From contig JACKHZ010000009.1 of assembly GCA_020638735.1 (NCBI GenBank), positions 186,001 through 250,000 on the forward strand: a stretch of DNA of 64,000 nt. The letters are read 5' to 3'. This document shows, piece after piece, positions 18,025-25,986 of the stretch. Under the pieces are notes generated by a model. The model saw only the letters and a program-made list of their open reading frames with translations. It was not told the DNA's origin and did no database searches. The position numbers and the translations under genes are program-made. Origin of the DNA: Planctomycetota bacterium. Lineage in GTDB: Bacteria; Planctomycetota; UBA1135; UBA2386. Each line of letters starts with the position of its first letter. Position 1 is the stretch's first letter.

Positions 18025-19893
18025 TCAACGGCCGGCCGGCACGCCGGCGCCGGCCGACGCGCGCCACGCGTAGTCGAGGTCGACCCGCAGCGGCTGGGTG
18101 AGCAGCGGCGCGAGCACGTCGAGCAACGCGGCGGCCGCCGCGGGCGGCGGCTGACCGGGACCGGCGATGGTCGCGTGCACGACGAGGTGGCCTTCGGCCT
18201 GCTCTGCGGTCATCCCGGCGAGCACGAAGCCGGTCGGCAGCGCCGCGCGCGCCGCCCCCACCGCCGACTGTGGCAGCGGCACGGCGCCGCCGACGTGGGT
18301 GCGCTGCACGAGGTGCACGACCAGCGCCAGCGTGGCCACCGTGAACGCCGTGCCGACGTGGCGCAGCCAGCCGCCTTCCCGCTGCGAACGCACGCCGACC
18401 GCCCACAGACTGAGGCTCGCGGCGAGCACGATCGCGACCATGTTGACGACGAACAACAACATCGCGCCGTAGGCCAGCTCCCACTGGCCCGCCGCCGTCG
18501 CCAGTCCGGAGGTCGCGATCGGCGGCACCAGCGCCGCGGCGATCGCCACACCGGGCAGCGCGGCGACCAGCCCGGGCCGCGAGTTGGCGTAGGCGGCCGC
18601 GAGGCCGGAGACGAACGCCACCAGCAGGTCGCTGACCCCAGGCCAGCCGCGGGCCAGCATCTGCCCGGTCGGCGGCGGCGCCGCGTCGCCGATCCCGAGC
18701 AGCAGACCCAGCAGCAGCGCCAGCGCGTAGGCGGTGGCGACGCCGCGCACGATCGAGCGCCACGCCAGGCCGGCGAGCCGCCGGTTGCCGTGCGCCAGCG
18801 CCAGGCCGACGCCGAGGATCGGCGTCATCAGCGGCGCGATCAGCATCGCGCCGATGATCACCGCCGCCGAGTCCTGCAGCAGGCCGAGCGCGGCGATCGC
18901 GGTGGCGAGGCTGAGCAGCGCGACGAAGTCGAAGGTCCACGCCGAGCTCGACTGCACGCGGTCGGCCAGCTCGACGCGCACTTCGCGTTCGACCTGCGGC
19001 ACGACGCGCACCAGCCGTTCCTCGATCGCGCGCCGCAGCCGGCCGCCCAGCGGCAGCGCGTCGCGCAGCAGCACGACCGGCAGCTTCGTACGGCGGCACA
19101 GCCGCGCCGGCGCGGTGCCGTGGAAGCGCGGGCCGAGCATGCCGGGCCGCGGCACGCCGCACAGCACGACGTCCGCGCGCACGCGTTCGGCTGCGGCGGC
19201 GAGGCCGTCCTCGACGACGTCGGCGACCACGACTTCGCGGCCGACCTGCGGCGCGCCGTCGCCGAGCGCGCGGCGCAGCACGCGGTCGAGCACGCCGCGG
19301 CCGACGTCGCCGGCGTCGCCGCCGATGTCCGGCTCGACGTAGGCGCCGACCAGCGCGCCGTCGTGCCGGCGGGCCAGCTTCGCGGCGAACGTCACCGCCG
19401 CGCGCGGGTGCGGACCGCGGCTCGCCGCCACCAACAGCCGCGCCGGCGGCCACGTGGCGACTTCGCCGTCACCGAGCCGCACCACGGCCACCGCGCACGG
19501 CACGCGCCCGAGCAGCTCGCGGCCGAGCCGCCCGGCTACTTCGTCGCGCGGGTCGAGCTGCTGGCGCAAGACGACGAACAGCGCCGGACCGGCGGCGGTG
19601 AGCGCAGCACGCACCGAATCCACGGCGCCGAGGTCGACGTCGACGAGCTGCGCGCGCAGCCCGTCGGGGGCGACCTCCGCGGGGTCGGGATCGGCGCCAC
19701 CGGCGTAGGCGAAGGCCGGATCGGCGAGCAGCGCCGCCCGCAGTTCGGCGCGCACCCGCTCGCGGCTGCGGTCGCCGCCGCCCTTCGGCACCAGCAGCGT
19801 CAGGGGTTCGTCGCGCGCTGCTGCCAGCCAGACGGCCCAACGCAGCTGCGCCGCCACCGACGCTTCGGGATCGAGCAGGACGACGGTCGCCAT
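18025..19893 (-). CDS. Universal-stress-like domains fused to a DUF389 membrane domain
   Basis: 622 residues. Residues about 1-290 contain two Usp-like alpha/beta segments (one ends AVAVVRLGDG, the second runs from LLVAASRGPH to LPVVLLRDALP). From about 320 the DUF389 family begins, with its signature SAVIIGAMLIAPLMTPILG and about six transmembrane helices, followed by a soluble C-terminal domain. DUF389 proteins are membrane proteins of unknown function. A TACGGT box (19900-19905) ends 6 nt before the ATG. A stress-responsive membrane role is inference only. Confidence 0.82.
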   Translation of the reverse strand: MATVVLLDPEASVAAQLRWAVWLAAARDEPLTLLVPKGGGDRSRERVRAELRAALLADPAFAYAGGADPDPAEVAPDGLRAQLVDVDLGAVDSVRAALTAAGPALFVVLRQQLDPRDEVAGRLGRELLGRVPCAVAVVRLGDGEVATWPPARLLVAASRGPHPRAAVTFAAKLARRHDGALVGAYVEPDIGGDAGDVGRGVLDRVLRRALGDGAPQVGREVVVADVVEDGLAAAAERVRADVVLCGVPRPGMLGPRFHGTAPARLCRRTKLPVVLLRDALPLGGRLRRAIEERLVRVVPQVEREVRVELADRVQSSSAWTFDFVALLSLATAIAALGLLQDSAAVIIGAMLIAPLMTPILGVGLALAHGNRRLAGLAWRSIVRGVATAYALALLLGLLLGIGDAAPPPTGQMLARGWPGVSDLLVAFVSGLAAAYANSRPGLVAALPGVAIAAALVPPIATSGLATAAGQWELAYGAMLLFVVNMVAIVLAASLSLWAVGVRSQREGGWLRHVGTAFTVATLALVVHLVQRTHVGGAVPLPQSAVGAARAALPTGFVLAGMTAEQAEGHLVVHATIAGPGQPPPAAAAALLDVLAPLLTQPLRVDLDYAWRASAGAGVPAGR

Positions 19894-19944
19894 GCGCGCA
19901 CCGTAGCGGCGCCGCCGGCGCCGGCGAACGGCGCAGCGCGCAGA

Positions 19945-20907
19945 TCAGCCGACGGCGAGCGCGTGGGCCAGCACGACCGGCGCCCGGCGCTCCGGCGGCC
20001 GGAACCCGGCGCCGTTCGTCGCGCCCTGCCGGTGCAGGCACTCCGCGACCCGCGCCGGCGTGCCCAGGTCGGTCCAACCGCAGGCCGGCACGACGACCAC
20101 GCCGAGCTCGGCGGCGCCCGGCTGCAGCAACGCGTGCGAGAAGTCGACCGTCGACATGCTGCGGTACGCGGCCGCCAACGTCGTCGCGCAGCGCTCGGCC
20201 GCGACGAAGCACGGCGCCAACGCCGCGGTCACCGCCGGCACGTGCCGCTCGCAGAGCTGCCACAGCGACGCCGCGTGGGCCGCGCACAGCAGCGAGTTCC
20301 ACACCGCGCCATCGCGCCACAGCGCCGCGGCAACGTCGCGCGGCGGCTTCTCGACGAAGCGCAGCACCGGCCGCACCGGCAGCGTGTCGCCGTGCGCCGG
20401 GTCGCCGGACACGATCCAGCCGTACTGCGACTCGGGTCCGTCGGGCGAGATCCCGAGCAGCACCGGCCGGTCGTGGCGCTCGTCGACGCCGTAGAAGGCC
20501 TTTCGCAACGCCGTCAGCGCCACCTCCGGCGCGTCGAACCAGTGATCGCTCGGCATCAGCGCCAGCCGTCCACGCGGGTCGCGGCGCTGCACCTCGCCGA
20601 CCGCCAACAGCACCGCCGGCGCCGTGCCGCGCGGCTGCGGTTGCACCAGCACGTTCTCGTGCGGCAGCGGCGCCAGCTGCTCCTCGAACCACACTTCGTG
20701 TCCGGCGGTCACCACCGCCAGCACCCGGTCGCGCGCAGTCACGGCGAACGCGCGCTCCAGCGTCTGCTCGAGCAGGCTCGGCCCGCCGCGCAGCGAGCAG
20801 AACTGCTTCGGCACGACGACGCCGTCGACACCTCGCGTCAGACTGCCGAGCCGCTCACCGGCGCCGCCGGCGAGCACCACGACCCACGGAGCTCGATCGA
20901 GGACCAC
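19945..20907 (-). CDS. Mannose-1-phosphate guanylyltransferase-like nucleotidyltransferase
   Basis: 320 residues. The N-terminal motif LAGGAGERLGSLTR with VPKQFCSL is the nucleotide-binding signature of ManC/CpsB-type enzymes, which make GDP-mannose from mannose-1-phosphate and GTP. ALMPSDHWF and RFVEKP fit the active-site pattern. The isomerase domain of long ManC proteins is missing. An in-frame GTG at 20913 lies inside a GGAGG site (20913-20917); GTG 20907, 5 nt after it, is the likely start. It probably supplies sugar nucleotide to the glycosyltransferases immediately upstream. Confidence 0.8.
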   Translation of the reverse strand: MVLDRAPWVVVLAGGAGERLGSLTRGVDGVVVPKQFCSLRGGPSLLEQTLERAFAVTARDRVLAVVTAGHEVWFEEQLAPLPHENVLVQPQPRGTAPAVLLAVGEVQRRDPRGRLALMPSDHWFDAPEVALTALRKAFYGVDERHDRPVLLGISPDGPESQYGWIVSGDPAHGDTLPVRPVLRFVEKPPRDVAAALWRDGAVWNSLLCAAHAASLWQLCERHVPAVTAALAPCFVAAERCATTLAAAYRSMSTVDFSHALLQPGAAELGVVVVPACGWTDLGTPARVAECLHRQGATNGAGFRPPERRAPVVLAHALAVG

Positions 20908-21105
20908 CCACACCTCCGGATGTGAAGGCGCCGGCTGACGACGTGACGCGACGGCCGGCGACGTCGCGTCCGCTCCCGCAGTGCCCTGCCCGCGGCAAGT
21001 GTCGCCGGGCGACGGCGGCGGCGAAAGCCCCGTCGCGGGAGACGATCCGCAACGAACGGCGCACGCGCATGCTCCCGCCGCCGACGCGTCGCCCGCGCAC
21101 CCCGG

Positions 21106-23280
21106 TCAGGGCAGGAAGCGCGACAGCCGCGCGCCGAGCGCGGTGGTCGCGAACATCGGCAGCTTCGACCACAAGCGGCGCGGCAGCGCGAGCTTCGGGT
21201 TGCTCGGGTGGAACTCGGGCAGCTTGGCGCCGTCGCCGAGCAGCAGGTACTGGTAGTGCAGCGGCTCCGCCGTGAAGCCCATGTTGACCTTGAACTTCGC
21301 CGGGCCCGAATCGATGCGGCTGCGGCCGAAGTCGAAGCGGCGATAACCGTTCTCCACCGCCCACTCCATGATCGCGCAGTAGATGAAGTTGTTGACGCCG
21401 GTGTGGTTCACGTCCGGCAGCGAGCCGGAGTAGTAGGCGTAGACGGTGTCCCTGAAGGTGAACGACATCACCGCGGCGATGGTCCGGCCCGACGGCTCGA
21501 CGGCGCGGTGGATCACCGCCGCCTTGCCGAACTCGTCGGCCAGCGCCTGGAACCAACGCCGCGGCAGCGTCGGCGAGCCGAGCCGCCGCTTGTTGTCGGC
21601 GAACAGGCGGAACAGCTCGTCGACCGAGCCGTCGTCGGTCACCCGGATGCCGAACGTCTCGCGGGTCTTGTCGGTGGCGGCGGCCTTCGCGTCGCGCGCG
21701 GCGCGGATCTCCGCGCGGCGCTTCTTCGGGATGCGCGCCATGACGTCGGCCGGGTCGTCGGGCAGGTCGCAGCGGAACGTCACGTAGAGCGGCGACTCCG
21801 GCAGGTCGCCGGGACGCGTCTCCAGGTGCCGCAGCTCGACGAAGCCGACACCGAGCTCCCTGCCGAGCTCGCCGGCGCGTTCGAGCAGCGCCCGGTGCGT
21901 ACGCTCGTCGTCGGCCAGCACGCCGCCGTAGACGCTGTACGGCACGCTGACGAGGTTCTTGCCGAGGAACGGGCTCTTGGTCAGGAACAGCGGCAGCACG
22001 CCGAGCCAACGCCGACCCTGCTCGACCACCAGGTGATGCGGCTGGTGGTGGAACATCTCACCGACGGCGCGCGACCAGCCGGTCCGGTGGAAGAACGTGC
22101 CGAGCGGGTGACGCGCGACGTAGGCGTCCCAGCGCGCGTCCTCGCCGGGCAGCAGCGCGCGCACGCGCAGCGGCGTCTCGGCGGCTGGCTCGGCCGGCGT
22201 CGCCGCGGGCGGCGGCGCGGCGGCGAGTTCCTCGGCGGCGAGTTCCTCCTCGGCGGGCGCATCGGCGCCGCTGGCGGCCAGCGTCTCGGCGCCGTCGACG
22301 ATCTCGTCGACCTTGTAGTCGCGCAGGTTCGGCGCCTGCGTGAAGATGATGATCTCGCCGATCAGGCCGAAGCCGATCAGCTGCACGCCGAACGCGGCGA
22401 GGATCGCGCCGATGACGAACGCCGGCTTGTCGGCCAGCGACTTGTCGTTGACCAGCCGTTCGTAGAGGTAGTAGAGCGCGACCGGCGCGCCGACGACGAT
22501 CGCGGCGAAGCCGAGGTAGCCGAAGAAGCGCAGCGGCCGCTGCGTGAACCGCGTGAGGAAGGTGATCGCGAGGATGTCGAGCAGCCGGCGCAGGTAGACG
22601 CCGACGCCGTAGAACCCCGAACGGCCCTTCTCCTCGCGGTGGCGGACGCGCACCTCGACGACGCGGAAGCCCTGCCGCGCCGCCAGCACCGGCAGGAAGC
22701 GGTAGAGCTCGCCGTAGACCGCGACCTCCTCGAGCACCTGGCGGCGGAAGCCGCGCGTGCCGGAGTTCAGGTCGTGGAACGGCGCGTTCATGATCACCCG
22801 CAGCACGCTGTTGAACAGCCGCGACTGCAGCTGGTTGAGCCACGGGTCGACGCGGCGATCGCGCCACGTCGCGACGCAGTCGGCGCCGGCCTCGAGCGCG
22901 TGCACGACGTCGATGATGTCGTCCGGCTCGATCTGCAGGTACGGCGGCGCGTTGACGACGAGGTCGCCGCCGGCCTTGGCGACGCCGGCCGACAGCGCGA
23001 TCGACTCGCCGAGGCCGCCGCCCTCCAGGCTGACGATGCGCAGCGTCCAGCTGCGACCGAGGTCGCTCAACTCCTCGGCGAAGCGACCGACCGGGCCGTC
23101 GAGCACGATCACGAACTCGCAGCGATAGCCGCCGCGCAGCAGCGCGGAGCCGAAGCCCTCGACGATCTCGCGCGGGTGGGCGTCGGGCGACGTGATGGCG
23201 ATCACCACCGAGACCAGGGGGCCCGGGTGGAACTTCGGCGTGGCCGGGGCGGCCGGCGCGGCGCTCGGCGGGCCGTTCAC
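21106..23280 (-). CDS. Degenerate GT2 domain fused to a FemAB-type acyltransferase
   Basis: 724 residues. Residues 20-240 have a GT2 fold, but the catalytic signatures are lost: VLDGPVG replaces VDDGSxD and VVNAPPYLQIEPDDI replaces the DxD-containing segment. Two transmembrane helices follow (about 251-275, 286-313), then an Ala/Glu/Pro linker (340-369). From 371 comes a FemAB/GNAT domain very like the XrtA/PEP-CTERM-associated FemAB family (HPLGTFFHRTGW, SVPYSVYGGVLADDE, SFTFRDTVYAYYSGS). GTG start overlaps the upstream GT2 stop (GTGA). The first half is probably a partner or binding module; the second may transfer an aminoacyl or acyl group to an exported glycan. Confidence 0.8.
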   Translation of the reverse strand: MNGPPSAAPAAPATPKFHPGPLVSVVIAITSPDAHPREIVEGFGSALLRGGYRCEFVIVLDGPVGRFAEELSDLGRSWTLRIVSLEGGGLGESIALSAGVAKAGGDLVVNAPPYLQIEPDDIIDVVHALEAGADCVATWRDRRVDPWLNQLQSRLFNSVLRVIMNAPFHDLNSGTRGFRRQVLEEVAVYGELYRFLPVLAARQGFRVVEVRVRHREEKGRSGFYGVGVYLRRLLDILAITFLTRFTQRPLRFFGYLGFAAIVVGAPVALYYLYERLVNDKSLADKPAFVIGAILAAFGVQLIGFGLIGEIIIFTQAPNLRDYKVDEIVDGAETLAASGADAPAEEELAAEELAAAPPPAATPAEPAAETPLRVRALLPGEDARWDAYVARHPLGTFFHRTGWSRAVGEMFHHQPHHLVVEQGRRWLGVLPLFLTKSPFLGKNLVSVPYSVYGGVLADDERTHRALLERAGELGRELGVGFVELRHLETRPGDLPESPLYVTFRCDLPDDPADVMARIPKKRRAEIRAARDAKAAATDKTRETFGIRVTDDGSVDELFRLFADNKRRLGSPTLPRRWFQALADEFGKAAVIHRAVEPSGRTIAAVMSFTFRDTVYAYYSGSLPDVNHTGVNNFIYCAIMEWAVENGYRRFDFGRSRIDSGPAKFKVNMGFTAEPLHYQYLLLGDGAKLPEFHPSNPKLALPRRLWSKLPMFATTALGARLSRFLP

Positions 23281-24290
23281 CGGCTCGCCTCCCGCGCCGT
23301 GACCGAGATCCGCTGCCGGAAGAACTTGGACACCTTGATCTGCAGCTCGGCCAGGAACCCGAGCAGGAACACGTTCATCGCGAACAGCAGCGCGACGCTG
23401 CCGGCCGCGACCGCGGCCATGTCGTAGTCGCCGAACAGCAGCCACTGCCCTTCGCGCGTGACCTTGACGAAGCCGAGCGCGAACATCAACGGCGCGAGCA
23501 CGAACAGCGGCAGCGACAGCAGCGTGAACCAGCGGATCGGATGCGCCGCGAACTGGATCAGCATCTTGATGCCGACCAGGTCGGCGAGCACGCGGAAGAT
23601 GCGACCGAGCCCGTACTTCGACTGGCCGGCGCGACGCGCGTGGTGGCGCACCGGCACCTCGGTGATGCGCGCGCCGATGCCGGCGCCGAGCGCGGCGAGG
23701 AAGCGGTGCATGTCGGAGTAGAGGTGCAGGCTGCGCACCACCCAGCCGCGGTAGACCTTCAGCGAGCAGCCGGTGTCGTGGATGCGCGCGCCGGTGACGC
23801 GGGCGATCAGGAAGTTGGCGATCTTCGACGGCAAGAGGCGCGTCGCGACGCGGTCCTGCCGGTGACGGCGCCAGCCGCAGACGACGTCGTAGCCTTCGTC
23901 GAGCTTGTCGACGAGGCGACCGATGTCGGCCGGATCGTTCTGCAGGTCGCCGTCCATCGACACGATCGTGCGGCCGCGCGCCGCGCGGAAGCCTGCGGCC
24001 ATCGCCGCCGTCTGGCCGTAGTTGCGGCGGAACAGCACGACGCGCAGGTGCGGATCCGCGGCCGCGAGGCGCCGCATGACGTCGCGCGAACCGTCGGTGC
24101 TGCCGTCGTCCACCAGCAGGATCTCGTAGCTGCGACCGAGGCCTGCCAGCGAGAACGACAGCGCCTCGTGCAGCGGCACGATGTTGTCCCGCTCGTTGTA
24201 GATCGGCACCACGACGCTGACGCTGGGCACGCTGCACAGCGCGCCGGCGACGGCGTTGGATCGATCGGACGACGAGGCGGAGGAGGTCAC
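23277..24290 (-). CDS. GT2 polyprenyl-phosphate glycosyltransferase
   Basis: 337 residues. Intact catalytic motifs VVVPIYNERDN, LVDDGSTDGS and SMDGDLQNDPADI place it in the DPM1/GtrB/ArnC group. Two C-terminal transmembrane helices (LLSLPLFVLAPLMFAL and AAGSVALLFAMNVFLLGF) anchor it on the cytoplasmic face. It should transfer a sugar from a nucleotide donor to polyprenyl phosphate. GTG 24290 is the likely start because a TATCCT box (24300-24305) ends 9 nt before it; an upstream in-frame start at 24356 would add a poorly conserved leader. It overlaps the degenerate GT2-FemAB gene by 4 bp and is closely related to its first half. Confidence 0.85.
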   Translation of the reverse strand: MTSSASSSDRSNAVAGALCSVPSVSVVVPIYNERDNIVPLHEALSFSLAGLGRSYEILLVDDGSTDGSRDVMRRLAAADPHLRVVLFRRNYGQTAAMAAGFRAARGRTIVSMDGDLQNDPADIGRLVDKLDEGYDVVCGWRRHRQDRVATRLLPSKIANFLIARVTGARIHDTGCSLKVYRGWVVRSLHLYSDMHRFLAALGAGIGARITEVPVRHHARRAGQSKYGLGRIFRVLADLVGIKMLIQFAAHPIRWFTLLSLPLFVLAPLMFALGFVKVTREGQWLLFGDYDMAAVAAGSVALLFAMNVFLLGFLAELQIKVSKFFRQRISVTAREASR

Positions 24291-24345
24291 GGCGGGAGCA
24301 GGATAGTGCGCGGCGAACGGAGGTTGTGCGAGCGATTCCTTCGGC

Positions 24346-24738
24346 TCAGGAAGCACCGCAGGTGGTCAGCAGCGAACTGAGCAACGCGGCGGTCACGACC
24401 GCGAGCGCGGAGATGAGGATCGCCGCGCCCCACCGTCGTGAGCGCGCCGGGCGCGGGCCCTCGAGCACCTTGGCGAAGTGACCCGGCAACGCGCGCTCGG
24501 CGGCGTCCAGCTCGCCGCGTTCGATGTGACGCAGCGCCGACCGCACCTGACCGGGCAGCCGCGCCAGGATCTCGTCGCGGCCGAGGTCGGCGACCGTCAG
24601 GCCCTTGAACTCGCGCAGCAGCCGCACCTCGGGCGGCGGACCGCCCGGACCGTCGAGCGGCCCCTGCACCGCGCGCAGCCGCGGACCGGCGGCGCCGCTG
24701 CCATGGGCCTCGTCCGGCTCGTCGGTTTCCCCTGTCAC
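24346..24738 (-). CDS. Small tail-anchored membrane protein
   Basis: 130 residues. A soluble, acidic/charged N-terminal part contains a helical segment (LRHIERGELDAAERALPGHFAKVLEG) and the C-terminus is one hydrophobic helix (AAILISALAVVTAALLSSLL), suggesting a tail-anchored inner-membrane protein. GTG 24738 is preceded by a TAGAGC box (24744-24749) 5 nt away. It lies 55 bp upstream of the GT2 gene. No family recognised. Confidence 0.55.
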   Translation of the reverse strand: MTGETDEPDEAHGSGAAGPRLRAVQGPLDGPGGPPPEVRLLREFKGLTVADLGRDEILARLPGQVRSALRHIERGELDAAERALPGHFAKVLEGPRPARSRRWGAAILISALAVVTAALLSSLLTTCGAS

Positions 24739-24906
24739 GGCCCGCTCTATCGACCGCGCAGCGCGCCGCCCTGGAGCGGCCGCGGCGCCCCGCGAGCCAT
24801 CCCCAACGGCAGGTATGATGACACCGGACGCGTCGGCGGATAGCCTGCGCGCACAAGCAGTTCCGCAAGCGCCCGACCGGACTTGCGAAGCCTCAACGCA
24901 ACCTCC

Positions 24907-25941
24907 ATGGATCGGTCCGTGCGCATCGCCGTCGTCGGCCCCGTCGACGAACGGCTGGTCGGCGACCTGCGGCAGCTGCCGCTGCAGCCGGAGGTGCGCC
25001 CGATGCCGACCCTGCTCGGCGACGGCGAGGCGCTGCTGCGCTACCAGCCGGACCTGCTGCTGATCGCGTTCGGGCCGCGCCCCGACGAGGACGTCGGCGC
25101 CGCGCGGCTGCTGCAGCGCATGTGGCCGGCGCTCGGCGTCGTGGTCGTGGCCCGCCCCGACCAGGAGCTGGCCGCGGCGCCGGTGGCGCGCCGCCTCAAC
25201 GCGCGGGTGCTGCTGTATCCCGACGCCCCCGGCCACGTCGCGGCGACGATCGAGCAGGTCCTGCAGGGCAGCGACCGGCCGCGCCCCGAGCTGTTCGTCG
25301 ACCTCGCGCACGGCCTCGCCGACGAGATCAACAACCCGCTGATGTTCGCCTCGGGCCACCTGCAGCTGCTGCGCGCCGCGCTCGATCCGCAGCGCGACCG
25401 CGACCGCCGCGACCAGGTCGACGCGGCGCTGGCCGGGCTCGATCGCATCCACACCTCGGTCGAACGGCTGCGCCGCCTGTCGCAGGCCGCCGACGGCCCC
25501 CGCCGCCGCGAGCCCGTCGACGTCGCGCAGCTGATCGCCGAGGCGATCGCGGCGCGCACGCCGGGCACGCCGACCGCGACCATCGCGCTGCCGCACGGCG
25601 CGCAGGTGGTGAACGGCGACCGCGAGCAGCTGCAGCTGGCGATGGCGGCGATGGTGCGCTTCGCCGACGAGCTCGCCGGCCTCGACACCGACTGCCACCT
25701 GTCGCTGCAGCAGGAAGGCCACGCGCTGCGGCTGCGGCTGGTCGCGCGCGGCCAGGGCCTCGCCGGCTGGCGCCTGCCGCAGACCTTCGAGCCGTTCTAC
25801 CCGCAGCGCGCGCTGCGCGGCCAGAGCCACGGCCTCGGCCTGTTCCTGCTGCAGACGGTGATCCTCGGCCACAAGGGTCAGGCCACCGCGCGGCGCACGC
25901 CGGACGGCGCGCTGCAGTTCGACTTCCTGCTGCCGAGCTGA
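24907..25941 (+). CDS. Histidine-kinase-like protein with lost catalytic residues
   Basis: 344 residues. Residues 1-120 resemble a receiver fold without clear acidic pocket conservation. The dimerisation helix reads LAHGLADEINNPLMF: the phospho-accepting His of the usual AHEINNPL is Asp139. In the ATPase-like domain the N-box Asn is missing (MAAMVRFADEL), the G1 DxGxG reads ARGQG, while FEPFYPQ and GLGLFLLQ remain. It therefore looks like a pseudo-kinase that may bind a partner rather than phosphorylate. ATG 24907 is used; GTG 24919 is possible. It is divergent from the small tail-anchored protein gene. Confidence 0.75.
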   Translation: MDRSVRIAVVGPVDERLVGDLRQLPLQPEVRPMPTLLGDGEALLRYQPDLLLIAFGPRPDEDVGAARLLQRMWPALGVVVVARPDQELAAAPVARRLNARVLLYPDAPGHVAATIEQVLQGSDRPRPELFVDLAHGLADEINNPLMFASGHLQLLRAALDPQRDRDRRDQVDAALAGLDRIHTSVERLRRLSQAADGPRRREPVDVAQLIAEAIAARTPGTPTATIALPHGAQVVNGDREQLQLAMAAMVRFADELAGLDTDCHLSLQQEGHALRLRLVARGQGLAGWRLPQTFEPFYPQRALRGQSHGLGLFLLQTVILGHKGQATARRTPDGALQFDFLLPS

Positions 25942-25986
25942 CGTCGCCGATCGGAGCCCGCCGCTCGCGGCGGACTCCGCCGTCGG

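Noticed and set aside
17920..20925. A plus-strand open frame of about 1,000 codons
   Set aside because: It is opposite the DUF389 and ManC-like genes, which carry clear motifs and boxes; its own translation is compositionally biased with no domain.
20914..21105. A 190-bp gap between the ManC-like gene and the FemAB fusion
   Set aside because: GC-rich with no convincing promoter, repeat or small gene; only the GGAGG site of the ManC-like gene was used.
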